DNA from: Nautilus pompilius
Lineage: Eukaryota; Mollusca; Cephalopoda; Nautilida; Nautilidae
Assembly: GCA_018389105.1 (NCBI GenBank)
Contig: JACATO010001023.1
Location: 166,001 to 230,000, forward strand
Direction: 5' to 3'
Length of the DNA: 64,000 nucleotides
Every line of letters starts with the position of its first letter. Positions within the stretch are counted from its first letter, which is position 1. Shown one piece after another: positions 49,001 to 63,900 of the stretch. The notes beneath the pieces were generated by a model. That model was not told the DNA's origin, did not search any database, and saw nothing but the letters and a program-made list of their open reading frames with translations. Made by a program: the position numbers and the translations under genes.

Positions 49001-52000
49001 ACAAATAATTATCAACTCAGAATAATTGTTATACATCAAAATTCAGAGCTGTTCTTTTTCCCCTAATTAAAAAGATTTTTTTTTTGAAAAAAAAAAACAA
49101 ACAAACAAAAGACACTTATAATGTTATAAGTATTCACTTGAAACATGAATTTTCAGTTACATTTAATCCCAGCAGTATTTATTAGGAATGTGATTTGAAA
49201 AATAAATTGATGCACACACAGACACACATTTTCAATTAGCTAGAAACACTTTAAAGAATAACTTACCTAAATTATTTAAACATTTTTTTGTAAACCTAAA
49301 CTTTCAATAGATTTTGGACATGTTTGGAACTCTCCTCCTGCCAAGGAGACCACAAGTAATTGTGCATGCTTGTCAGCTGTGATGGCTCAAAAACGTTTGA
49401 AAAACATAAAATGGAGAGTAGTCCCTGAAGTATGGATGATGAAAAAGGAAAAGGTACTCAACCCCTTTATGCATTTAATAATTTCTAAACTTCAGTGCAC
49501 CTTAAACTCCACATATTACCTGTTTATCAGAGGCAGCTGGCGGCCCAATGGTTAGGCCACTGGTCTGCTATGGACAAGGGCATGAGCTTTATTCTTGGTT
49601 TGGTGCACCCCTCCCAGACAGTTTCTTCTCAATCTTCCCCAACTGGCCACTGGGATTTCTTCCAACATCTAAAACTGAGGAGATCCAGTAGGGATTTGCC
49701 CTGCCAAAGTTGGAAATACTGAATCCCTTGCAGTGCAGGACAGGCAATGCTATCTAGCAGATGACCACAGCACTATGCTCCTCCTCCCTTATGGAGTTGT
49801 CTCCAACATAGGTTGGTGTACAACACAACCCATTTGACGTAATAAGGGTTCAGGCACATAATCGTTAGGGAAGCTCTTATTTAAAAGAAAAGATTATGTT
49901 GAGAACATCAAAATATTTTTTTGCTGCTGCATGAAACACAATTCCAAACAGATAATATATATACTACAATACTGCAGTCATTAAATAAAACTGCCACAAA
50001 TGAAAATTGTAATATATGTTTCTACCCACTTTTTAATGCAAATTTGTTCTGCAGAATAAAAAAAAAAACAGCTCTAATTTAAAATCATGCAAAATCAACA
50101 ATAATCTTTTCCACCTAAAATATCCAAGGTGAGATAATCTTTAAAAATTTCAATCTATTAAGCTTTTTTTTCTTTTTAGATTAGAGTTATCTCTCTTTTA
50201 GGTGGCAAAGTCTTTCAAAAGAAAAATAATTTACTACATAATAATCCACTATTTAAAGCAAACTATAACAATTCATTGTAATTAAACAAACACATCTGAC
50301 TAAAGAACTAAATTATTTTTTCTACTCATACTATTCCATCCAATTTACTGTGGAAATTTTAACAATCTAATAATGCAAAAAAATTATAATACATTTTCTT
50401 TTGGTGGAAATTCAGTAAATTAGTAAAGAACATGTAATATTTTAAGAATAAGGTAATCGTTCAGAAAACAAAAATAATTAAATAAATACAAAAAAGAAAT
50501 CATAGCATCAACTTTATAATGTCAGTCAAAAGACTAAAATGATAAATTATATAGCAAATTTTAGAAGAGAGAAGAATTTAAAAAGCTTTAGCAGCCTTGT
50601 CTAAAATATAAACAAGAAGTTCTTCCTCTCCACTCCAAAGTTTCTTTTCATTGGCAAAAGTTCTCATCTTAAATTTTTCAAAATACACTAAGAGAAAAAA
50701 GTCTAATTTAAAAATTAAATACATAGAGATGTTCAATCAGAATATTGCAACCACAAGTCATAGGTAGCCATGTACCAATATTATGATTTGACAACTATTT
50801 AAATTTTTAAAAAAAATGAAATATTGGATGATAGAGTATTATAAACTTATCATTTATTGTGAATTAAATTTAATTACATTCTTTAAAATTAACATGTCTA
50901 TTTTGTGATGTGTACTGCTCCTCAAAGAACAGAAAGTCTCTCCAAGAAAGTACCTGGTAATGATCAACTTCATCTGCTGACCTCATCAGGGTTCTTCTAC
51001 CAAGAGATTGAGTCAGACAAAAGAAATGGGGAGGGACAACTCCAAACCATGTTCTTTGCACCTATTTTTTTGGTTAAGGCAAATGAAATTCCACAGACCA
51101 TGTCAACATTCATCATGGACTGGAGTTGGTATTTGTTAAGGAGAGAGAACCTCGTGCTGAGGAAATAATAACTGAGAGTACAATAGAACAAAATAAATTT
51201 TATTATTTTTTAAAAGATTTGCTTAGTTCTCCATTGGAAAGCTCAATATACTAAAAATATATAATATCTTAGCTAGCATTAATCAGATGTGTTTCAAACA
51301 AAAAAACAACATAAGAAGCATGTCAAAAGAAAATGATAAGCAGTTCATGCAACAATTGTTTCATGTGACCTTAAAACCAGTTAGCAATACTTCCAGAGTT
51401 TATTCCAAAGAATTACAGAAACAATAAAAGCTCTAGTTGATCAGCAAACACCAACTTAAAATGGATAGAAATATTGTTATTTTAACGCAGACCATACAAT
51501 GACACAGAACAATCACAAATACACCAAATCAGAAAAGCTAGTTTTAAGACTTTTCTAAAAGATAATGGCCAACAATACTCTTCCTTGCTTGCTTTTAGAT
51601 CATAAGCAGCGTACTACACCGCAGAGTCTTATAGTTTCATAACTACCGAGAAATAATCTATGAAAGTATTGCTTTATAAACAAACAGCTTTTATTCTCCC
51701 TTATAAGGAAATAAGCTGATCAAGGAACAATTTCATTGAACAAAGACTTAAGTAAAACATCTTTGTCTAACCAAAGAATAAAACATAGGATTTTCGCATC
51801 TCTGATTTTAAATTTAACAAACAAACATAACACCCAACCCATCTCCAGCCAGCTAAAATACGCATAAAGATATTGAACAAAAATTAAGAAAACTAGAAAA
51901 TAACAATAAGAAGATTCTTTAACCAGGAAAACTTAATTTAAGATAATGTAGATTGTTTTCAAGCAATGCAACAATGTTATTAAGCTACATTTTCTTTTAT

Positions 52001-53765
52001 TTTCTAAACGGATAGTTGTAAAATCAATGCAAACAGGAAATTCACGTACTCTTGTAAATGACGAGTAATATTTGGGTAAGGTTTTGCGCTAATATGGTTA
52101 CCAGGTTATGAAAATGTTAATATTTCTAAACACACACACTCTAGATCGCTATTTCTTAAGCAAACATTTAAAATCCAGACATTTCTTAGATAATTTTCAA
52201 TTGCAGTTTAAGTGTAGCCTAAAGTTAGAGCAGGGAGATTCCTAACTTTCTGGAGACAGAGATCATATTATGTTCATATATGGCAGCACACCTGGATGCT
52301 TTATAAATTGTAATTTTAACGACTTTCGCTGACATGAGATAGCTGAACACCAACAGTGAAAGAGAGACACTCTAATAAGTATAAACAATGCTGCAGTAAA
52401 ACTGATCAGAAAATATTTAGTTTATTCACTTTCACTGTTTTCTTAACTAAAAACTTTCATGCTGTTCTTTCTATTTGTCTCGTTTTACATTTTTTAAGTA
52501 ATCCCCTTTACAGACTTAAAGAGCTGTGTTTCGTTTATTTTTACATTAAAGACCATAAAAATTTTTTTAATTTATTCAATGTAAAAAAAAATAAACAAAA
52601 TGTGAGTGTGGAACTTATTTTCACAAACACAGGTTTTTTCACTCTTACCATCAAAACTAAATGACCATACACATTTCACCAACACATTCGATGCAATTTA
52701 ATAAAATGGCATTTAAAATTATACATACCAGGACAGGATCAAGAACAGGGTAGATTGAATCAACAAAGATGTCCCACCACAGCTGTAGAAAGTTCTGGTC
52801 AAAGCTGCTACCTGGCAGAGGAGTAACTTTATGAGTCAAGGGGTCAAACGTATGTTGCCATGGCTTTATTGGACCAATAAAATGAACTATTTTTATATTG
52901 TCTCGAAATCTGAAATGAAATTGTTACACAGAGTTTAACAGTTTGTTGATGCTGAAGTCTGGCATTGCTTTTTTTTTTTCTCTTTTAAATGAAGTTTTAG
53001 TGATTAATAAAACAACATTTTTAAAGCTATATAACAGTAATAAAATCACATCTGCTATTTTCACAATTTTTTTTTTAAAAAAAAAAAAATAATTTTCAAA
53101 AACAAGGAAAACATTTGAAGTCAATTACTGCATTCAGTTGACTGATGCAGCAGTTCAGGAATGTATATGGTACAAAAACCAAACTAATCTGCAACCTATA
53201 CCATTTATTAATGTCCAGTACTATAGTAGGTTCAACAAAATAAATTCAGTTAAAAGTTTTAAATTTTAAATTGTCTAGATTATGTAATTGTACAGAGCAA
53301 ATAGTGATGGACTATAATTTGAAAGCTGAGCTTGAAAGGGTCAAGTTAAATGCTTATTTCTGATTGGTCAACCCAAACATATAGGTTAGTAATACGGTTA
53401 GTCTCAAGATGCCAATACAAGAGAAGTTATAAATAAAAAGTGATCTTGACTGTAAACAAAACACTATCACTAAGATGAAATAAGAGATGTTAGGCAGAAC
53501 ACACAGACATGGCAAACATCCAGGATAGAAGCATTCATAGCTGAGCCTGTCACTTCAGGCATTCTGGAGACATCATGGTCTCAACCCTAACTCCCTGTTA
53601 TACAACATTACATTTATGGTTAAAATCTTGTGCACTGGTACCTTTATGATTGAACAACTTTTCTAAAAAGTTTTCTGATTTCTTTAAAAATCAGTGCTGA
53701 CAAGTAGATTTTATTTAGATATGAACTAACTCTTCCCTAAATCAAAATCAGACAACAATACACCT

Positions 53766-53824
<59 letters not shown>

Positions 53825-56800
53825 TCAAAATACAATAGGAATACAGTACATTCATTAAAGTAAAAATGATTTATTTCTGAAGCTAAAAAAAACAACAACA
53901 ATTGAAAGTGAATAGTACAATGGGATTACATTCATGAATTATTTCCTCTTGCACTTAAATTTAGCTCCTCTTTAGAAAAATGAAAACACTTCTTCTAGTT
54001 ATTTCTTGTGCCCAGTGAGTGCTCATATTTGTTCCATTTTTTTCTTTTTTTTCATGGATTATTTTTTAACTATTCATCTGTTTTTTTTTTTTTTGGAATT
54101 CTGTATGCTACTGTTCAATATCACTCTTTAGCAAGGGTCATCCTCATAAACCCAGTCATTTTTCAAACTGTCTCTCTCATAAAAATTCTCCTGTTATAGA
54201 ATAACGCCATCTTGCGATTTTCTTAGCCAAGGAAGGAAAAAAAGAGGGGCATTCCATGTCTCTGGAAAAGTGATATTCTCTACTCCTCCTAATTTCTTCT
54301 TTCCTTTTTATACAACGAATGAGGAAAACTAAGGAACATTATCTCAGGCCAGTTTGGCACTCAATACTAATGCAACGGGTGAGTTTACAGAGTTAATCTA
54401 ACCAATTATCGGCACATCTGTAAGGCTTTTGTTTCCTTCAGAATAGGGAGATCCTGTATCCTCTTAATGGATGAACGCCTCGTCTTCTCACTAAAAGCTA
54501 AGCTTAGAATGTTCAAGAGTTTAAAAAAATAATATAATGCAATACAAATATTACGTGTTTACAATCTGGGCTCCAATTATCCTGCGAAAGGAGAAAGAGC
54601 GTCAAGCAGCCTGTGAAATTCAGTGCAAACTCTCCATTTATTGCTCAAGTTAAGAATAAACGATACAACAAAACAATGGGTATAAATGCCATTTGTTTCT
54701 GTCTCAAAAGTCTGAAGCAAGGAAAGGGGTTTATGAAAACGAAACGCCAAAAAAAAATATACATAGATTTTTAAAAACATTCTTTAAATATTTAATAGAA
54801 AAGTAGCCTAATTACTAAAAACAAAATATATAATTAAAAAAATTCATTCAAAACAGAAATGTTTAGTGATTCTCAATTTAATTTTCTAAAGTGTTGAGCA
54901 AACTCCAAAAGGACACCATTCAAGTTCATTCTAAACAACGAAACTAAAGGAAATTATCCATATGTAGATTTTTAAATTTTAAAACCAGCTCATCTAAATG
55001 TCAAGATAAAGTTCCCATTAACTTACTGGTTTTCAAACTTTGACAGAATCTAGACAAGAATAACAAATCTGAACTGTAAAAGACAGAAGTGGGAGGGAAA
55101 AAAAATTCATGCAAACAACAACAACAAAGAACAAACAGTACTCTCCTAAGGCGAAGGTATAGGGCACCAAATGTCTAATGAAACCCAGTGATTTATTCAC
55201 ATTTTTTTTGGCCAGAAGTGCTTTTACCAATAAAACACACGAAATTTCCAATAAGTCTAGTAAGCCCAATGACTATTTCACCCTTTTTTTTTTTTTCGAA
55301 AAAAATTAATATTTGTGGCAGTGAAAATGTAAATAAATGACAAGCTTGGCCTAACAACTTACTTATTGAATGCAGGGAGGTAACTGTAAAATGCTTGAGA
55401 TACCATGTTGTAGGTGAAGGGCAAATGTCGAGCAATATCTTTAGTGGGCCAGTCACTGAAGAACATATTTAATAAACCTTGGTCACCACCTGCAAAAATG
55501 ATTAGAAATCAAAATTAAGTGAACCATGGACATAACAGTTGTCAACATCACAAATCAGTAGAGTGGGTCTGTGTAAGAGAGACCTGTGTGTGTAAAACCA
55601 TAGCCTAGTTGTGTGTGTGTGAATAGTTGGAGATAAAGATTCAATAAGATTACTCCATCAGCTACAATTTTGTTTATTCAATCTTCAATTCTTTAGTGAA
55701 ATCTATAAAGTAAAAAAAAAAAAAAAGGTGACCTCCAAAGGAAAAGCTATAGAGTTGTAGCATGATTATATCTCATGCTTAAGTGCCAGTAGTACAATAT
55801 TATAAGGAATGGCTTGATTTACCTACTCAAATCATATTTTATAATGTTGAATTGACCTTACAGGAAGAGCTGTGATGTACTTGTATTTTCATTAAATAAA
55901 AAATGCAGTAAAGTTAATTTATTAGATAACACAATAATTTCAAGAAATGTTTGCTTGCATGAGACAACACATTATGTGGGTTAACAAATTTATAAGCAAA
56001 TGTATTGAATTTTCACAAACATATAAGTTGTTGTTGTTTTTACATACACTGATGTCTACAAAAGAGAGAATCTTAGTGAAAGAGTGTAGTGACATTTGTC
56101 CACTAAGCATTGCTAATCCTACGCCACAAGGGGATCCAGGTAAATCCTAATTTGGCAGGAAAATATCTACTAGTAATCTTCATCTTTTAGGTGAGAGGAA
56201 AAAGGTTGGAGTCCAAACAAAACCCACACAACTAGCTGGTAAAGAAAAGGGAGAAGGAACCATGGCCATTCCTGACCAGAACTCAAACTTAGGCCCTCTA
56301 CCAATGAACCATCATGCCACCCTACAGGTCATGGCAGAATAAAGCTACAGTAACTAAAATAACTATGTTACTTTCTCATCTGATGTGAAAATTTATCCTG
56401 TTTAAACTGTAACATGTGGTAACTTCATGTACACAGTTTTATTTGTAAATAAGATAAATTCTGTACCTATAACAGGCAAAAATTAGCAGCTTACTCAACA
56501 AACTTACCAAAACAAGTTACTACAAACAGACTTCCAATAAAAATTGACAAAACTGATTAAACCACCTATCTATATTAAAAAAAAAAAAAACAAATAGGAA
56601 ACAAACAGAGTATACTAAATACCCAATCAATAATATTACAGCAAATTTCTAAAATGTCTGTGTAGAGATTAAAAAATATATGTGGAAAAATTCCAAATAA
56701 AAACAAGTTTTTAAATTTTAATGTATCGGTTGTCAGTATCAAGCAGAGTGTATAAATGTTTCGTATTCAATCCATACAGATGTCATGGTTATAAATACAG

Positions 56801-57951
56801 AAAGAGAGTACCATCAAATGTTCCTTTTGAGCCAGCAAACTCCAGTAACGAGGCATAAGTCTTCTCACTGGGAGTAAAGACAAACACTCCTGAGTTGAAG
56901 CAGTCCGGCCAGCCAGGGTCAGGAGCAGCTGATAGTTCCTCTCTGTCAAAAAGGTCATCTACATTTTGAATCACCTATTACGGCAAAAATAAAATGACTT
57001 CTTTTTATTTGAGAGAGACAGGGTCAGTCAACTCTACTAAGAATTTAATGCTACAGACGTCTTGGATAACAAAGTACAGGTCTAAACTTAACATTTATCT
57101 TCATGCAGAAGAAAGTTGTTTTCATGAGCATGTTTACAATGTTCTTCATGAAACTGTCCGTCTAAATACTCCAGATTAAATGACAGGTATATTTATATTC
57201 CAAAGTCTCTTTAACCATTAGTGAAAGTGATGCATCATACGGCAGCCAAAGGGTGATTATATTTGCATTAATCAACAGTTCGTAAGAAAGACCTGAAATG
57301 CTGCCCTCCGCCCAATTTCATTTTATTGCAGCAAATAAAACAACTAGAAAATAACCTTACTCACCAGTGCATCAGCATCTAAGAAGACGCCTTTCTTGAA
57401 CTGCGTCAGCCTCCAGCAATGAAATTTAGAGAATGTGACATTGAGGCCCGGACGACCAAGAAGCTGGAGATTTTGGTAGTCAGTACTAGAAAGAATATCC
57501 ACCTCCTGGACAATATCAAAGATTCTGCGCAAATTTTTCCTGAAACACACAATAAACCAACTTAGTTTTGTAAGCACAACATTTATTTCAGTCTGTAACA
57601 AATAATAATATTAGAGTTTTTTTCTTTTGTAGAAAAAAAAACTCAAAACTCTTGTTACAAAGAGAAAAGTCCATCTTCATTAGCAGATAGGAAGGGGGTT
57701 AGTTACTTACACATGCATGTCACTGGTACAGGATAGAAAGCTTTCAGTAAGAATTCCTCAGCAATATCTATAGAGCAGCATACAGATTTTTAAATACAAC
57801 AACATCGATCCAAGTATAGTTACATAAATATCAGCATATGGCTTAGAAAATCTTTCCATGTTAAGTTTATTTAACTTTTATTCCATCAAAATATCTTCCT
57901 TTATGCTTGTGGAATAATTGTTTCATTGGTGAATCCAGTTATGATTGCCAC

Positions 57952-57988
<37 letters not shown>

Positions 57989-60900
57989 GACAACGTCAGT
58001 ACAGTGTGTCCCCCATGCTTGTATTTATTTTCAGCAATTAAAAAAAAACTATCCTCAAGGTCACACAAAGCCAAGGACATTCATAACTGTTTTAATGATT
58101 TACAACTTTATTAAAAGAATTCGTTGGTTTTTTGCCCCCCCCCAACTCACTAACCAGTTGCAAGAACACAGGTAACTCTCAAGTTTTCAGATGCTGTGCC
58201 AAGACCAAGACAATACAGGGTGCAAATTCCAACACTAAATAAGGCTTTGGACTACAGGAATTTTACAATGGGAACCAATCAGCACCTGGTGAGGCAGTAA
58301 CATTCTTCAATACATTCTGCAATCATTACTGTACACAATAACATGTGATATTTAAATTACATAAGACAGACTGTTTTGCACAAGTTATATCCATGTTAAA
58401 AATAATCTGGCTCTCAAACAAGGATATAAAATCATCCTTCAGGCTTCAAATATATATATTTTTGCAAATATTATAGCAATTTAATCTAAGTTGTGCACTT
58501 TACTAATTTGTGCATAATTTGAGATTTTAAAATCTACAACCTACCAGGTGATCATCATATAAAGATGTACCCACCTAATGTTTATCTTCAAAGAATATAC
58601 GAACATAAAAATTAATTTAAAATACATAGGTTGTAATTAATTATAAATTTACATAAACATGTTTGGTATGGAATAAAGGTATGATTATCATTAAAACTTC
58701 CTCCCTTAAGACCAATTTCATCAAACACTGCAGTTATCAGCAAAAGAGGAGGAATTTTCTCTGTGTATTAAACCTAATTACTAACCAATGCTAAAAGAGA
58801 ATTTACAAAACAAGAGATGCTTTCAAATTGTTTACCCACTTAATATTAGCAAACACCTCCATCTTCAGTTTAAGTTTTTTCTTTTGATTTATATATACAT
58901 GAGCATATAATTCAAAGAATAAAATAATGAAAATAAATAGATTTGCCTATCTTTAACTGGTACTGTAAATTTAAACAAATAAGGTAGATTTCAGAATGAC
59001 GATATGCTAAATATAATTATTTATATCTAGCACATGATAAAATATAAATCAATCTAGAATAAGAGTCAGTTGAACTTCTGCTGAAAAAAGCTCAAGTATT
59101 AAGCACTCAAATAAGCAGCTACAGTGAACTGTCTAAACTAACATTTATTTTTTGTCTCATCAGCAGACACTGGTTACCATCATCTGAGTAATCAACCTCA
59201 AATTCCAAATTCTGGCACTCAGATGTAGTTCCCAAATACTATTTTATATAGAAAATACCTTTTTGTAACATTGTTGGTTTACTGTGATCTTGAAACATTT
59301 AAAGTGTATCTGATTGACAGCTGAATCAAAGCAGATAAATAACTGTGGAATTATGGAATGTTCACTACCATGTACCTGGTAACAGGAATGGTCAGAGAAC
59401 AATGAGTTAACACAAGTTATCTTTGAAATTCATCATTGACTCTGCAGCTATATTTACAGACTATCTTGTTACAATGTTATAGCATGCAATAAACAAGTGT
59501 ATATATAAGTGATATATTTCAGGTTGAGGGAGGCCAGCTCCTGTGTTATGTGACTGGCTATGTCATTAAGTCCAACAGCTTCAGTTCTTGTTCTTATTAC
59601 AAACGGTGTTTTGTCAATGATTTCATTAATTCTGTAAAGATGCCATTTCAACCATTAAAACGTGCTATGAGAGAGCTAGAAGGCTACAATCAGCTGCCTT
59701 GGCCCACAACTAGCTGATAAACATAGAATTGGTTGTGTTACTGTGTCCGACATCATTAAAAGGAGAAAGTTGTTTTTTTTTTTAAATTTCTGAAGATAAT
59801 ACAAGTAGTCAGAAGAGGAGATTGTAGCAGTTTTGTTTGAAGATTTAAACCAACTTGCCCATTAATGGTTTCAAAAAAGCCAAAGGACAATTTCTAGCTC
59901 TGGTCCAATACAAAGGGAGAAAGTTCAACGTCTTGCTGAAGAGCTAAAAATTACCAGTTTCAGGGCATCAGAAGGTTGGCTGATGTAAAAAGAATCACTG
60001 TAATATAAAGCAGCTCTAGGTTAGTAGTGAAAGTGCAGCCAGCAGTCGATCAACATGCCATTGATTTCAAATTCCGCCTACTTGTTACCATGGAAAGCCA
60101 TGCTCCAAAGACATTTTCAATTGCAATGAAACTGTTTTTTTTTTTGTTTTTTTTTTTTAGAGTTTAGCCTGATAGGACACTGAAAATTTTCCACAGAGAG
60201 ATGGCCCATGTTATTGTCCTACTGCGCAACTAGAGAAAAATTCAAGGACCCTCATGATTGGTAAATCTATGCAACCATATTGTTCGAAAATATTAAAGCA
60301 GAGTCCCTTTCTATCATGTGGAGAGCCAATCATAAATCATGGATGACTACAAGTCTGTTATTAAACAGACAAATGAAAATCCAGAGACAAAAATTCCTTT
60401 GTTCACAAAAAATGCAGCTTGTCATTGTTGCAAACTTAGGTTGAGCAACACTGAGGTTAAATTCCTGCCTACCAATACAACTCAACTTTTCCAATCATTT
60501 GAGCATTTAAACCAAGATATCACCACCACATGGTCACGCCACTGATTTCCAGGAATAAAGATTCTTCAGAGTTTGATGCAGTTAATTAGATAGTAAAATC
60601 TGACAAGAAACAATGAAGCAAACAATCAGCAAATGTTTCCATGACTGCAGCTTTCCAGACAGTGCCTACAAAATTGATGTCAATGACGACAATGAAGACT
60701 GGATTTCAGATGTGATTTCAACACTTAACCTGAAGAATCAGTTACATTTGTCAATTGTGAAAATAACATTCCAGCAAAAATCTCAATGAAGACGGCAGTG
60801 GCCTCCCATCATGAGACAACTTGATTCCAACTAATGCTTAACTGACTTGCTGGCATTAATCATTTTGCAACAACGAAAAGAAACTTGGCTGCTAGAATCC

Positions 60901-63900
60901 TTCCAGAACTTCGAAGCAATAACCGAGAAATTTGCCCTAGCCTAAAAAAAATGACCCAAATGTATTCTGCAATGACTGATTTCAACTGTAAAATGTAAAT
61001 CAATCAAACATTTGCTTTTTGTTGTCTATCTTTTGTCTATGACATGAAGAAACAAGCATTCAAATAGCTAATGAATTAGCTCTATTTCCTTTCTGCATTA
61101 TGTTAATTACAGTTAACTTCATTAGGAAAGATAACCCATTCCAGAGTATTCAACACTCTCACTAGCCCAACATTTTCTTGTAGTCCTTTAGACAGAGTCC
61201 ACTGCATGTGTATTTTTTCTCTCTCTATTTACATCTAATAGTTTCTCTTTGTACTGTTGTGTTACATCTGCAGCACCAAAATGACGTTTTGTTGGGAAAA
61301 AAACTAAAGGTGGAAACTCAGGTTTTCTCATTTTACTGACAAATAAAAGCCTCACTTATTCAGACTTTTAAATGATCCATCCTTTTCTGTTAGCTAATGA
61401 CCCGTTTTACTTTGGAGGTTTACGGTAAGACTATGTATATGAGTTGTTTCTCAGACCTTCACCAGCCTTTCTTCCTCCTCTTAATTCAGGCCAGAATTAT
61501 AAAAATTCTGAGAAATTGTATTTTTAGTTAAGCACCAGCATACAAAAATGACAGCTAGTTTTATATCAGTACTATTCATTAAAACCATGTTAGTTACCAT
61601 TTTTTGTCTCTCGCTCTCTATCACATCCCATATTTCATACACAAAACAATTTACTGATGCATAGATTATGTATATTAGAGTATGACTTAAGAAATTTATA
61701 TGTTAAAAAAGTTCATTATCAAAATTTTTTCATGCAACCTTTTCCTCAAAATATCATCATCTCATCTCACATATGCTTGTTGCATTTTGTTGATGAGTGC
61801 ACTATCATGTCCATTAAATTCTATTATAATAAAAATTAAAATGAAGTAACAATTTCAATGTCTTTTCTAATAATACTTGAAAACTAACAAAATTAGCAAA
61901 AATTGTTCCTTACCAACTTTTTAAAAAATGTTATTTTACCATAGAAATATAGTTTACTCATAAATTGATGAAACCGAAAGTTGGAAAAATGATAATTTTA
62001 AAAATACACCATTTGGGGAACATTCATTATTTTCAGAGAAAGATTGATTTACTTAATTTTTTATTGTTGTTCAAGTGTCTTCATTTAATATTTTAATTTT
62101 TCAACTGTTAGATTTCTTGGGAAGTATTTTTCCCCACAGTTCATAATCTTGGGGACTTTACAAGTAGTAAGTACTGAAAAGTAGTACAATTGTTCCATAA
62201 AGTCAAATCTTAGCATCAGCAAGTCAGTCTACAGTAGGAAATGTTTATGTGAACAGACTTCCCCCAGGAATGCAGAGTAGCTAAGGATCATCTTACAAAA
62301 GACACGTTGTCAACAAATAAAGCCACAACAACTGCTAACTAAAGTAGTAGTAACATGATTTTAACAAAAAAGAATGGAAAAAAAATTATCATTAGAGAGG
62401 ATACTTTGGATAACAGGCCAACAGACAGAAAATAATATCATCCCAACAAACAAGATACTTTCTCGACCTGAGTAGTGCACAGACAGAAGAATCTGAAAAA
62501 CTTCCTTCTGGCAGCAGCATCAGTAGCAGATACTCCCTTAAAACCAGGACTATTTTTATCTTAATGTTCCTTGTAACTAAATCAGGCCCAACAGATTACA
62601 TTCCATATACACAAAAAAGAAGTAATAAATTCCAATTAACAGTGACTTCACAAACAAGTTAACAGTGGCACTACTACTTAATGATAACTAATTGCCGCTA
62701 ATTTTAAAAAAAAAAAATCAAACCAAAGTTTTGTTAAACATTTTGCATATCTAAAGGATACCAACTTCCTGTTATTATACGCCTCCTAAAACGACATCAG
62801 GTTTCCAAAACACTTTTCTTTTTCTATAGTGAACCCTAAATGGTAACTTACAACAGCGCAGAGCCCAAAATGTTTAATTTTGGTAGCAGTGTTTTGTCTC
62901 TTTTCTGATGATTTAATTGGGTGACTATATATCAAAGTGAGAGCAATGGAAGATAACCCAACTGTCGTTTTTAAAAGTTTGATCCTTGGAATATCAGTGA
63001 GAGTTTGTTTTTCTTTCTTTCTTTTACATCGGTGTGCGTGTAGAAAAGGGAAAACTACAGAGTACAAAGTTTTCTAGAACCTAATGCAAGCCAAAACATT
63101 TTTATTCACTATTTTAAACAGTAAAAAGCAGCAAATTATGTATTTTTTCTTTTATGATTTAGATTATGATTAAAAGCTGAGAAATAATTAGAAGACTCTC
63201 AAATTTAATTTTTATTTGCTTTTAGAAAGTTGTAGAAAACGTTATTCAAGTAAATGAATCAGTGATGCTTCATCATACATTATATAAAGTTACTCCAGTG
63301 TGTTACTAGCACAATCAGTAGACCTGAACAATGATAAAAGCCAAGTTAATAATACTTTTGATACCATACAATCAGTTGCAATCTCAGCAAGTAACCATTC
63401 ACCATAACTTCAAAAATGTTTCCATCCATCATTAATATACTACCACCAACTTGTAAAACCAGAAGGTCAAAATCATTAGCATTGTCCGTAAGTTAATTAA
63501 AAACTGTACATAACTCATAAATATCAAGATGCTTAAACTTGTTAAAGATATTCACAGAGACCTTCCCAGGCCCTGCAGTTAAAGTTAACTTTTGAACAGT
63601 TACTGAAGTCATCTTGAAGTTTTGAGCCATGTAGAAGAGGGTTACCCTTTTCTTTTTTGTTTTTCTTAAATTTTATTTTAGTAGATAAACTTCCATAAAT
63701 TATCCACCAGAGAGTATCAACATACTGGTGAAGCTGCTGTATACAACTTGTCTCACTGGCTATGGGTGGGCTTCAATAAACAAGGACTGGAACTTTTATT
63801 TGTAGCTGCTTACACGTCATCTGTTATTTTCCTTCACAATATAAATTTTAAAAAAAAATAAATAAAAATTTACCTTAAACCATCCGAAACATCTGACGTT

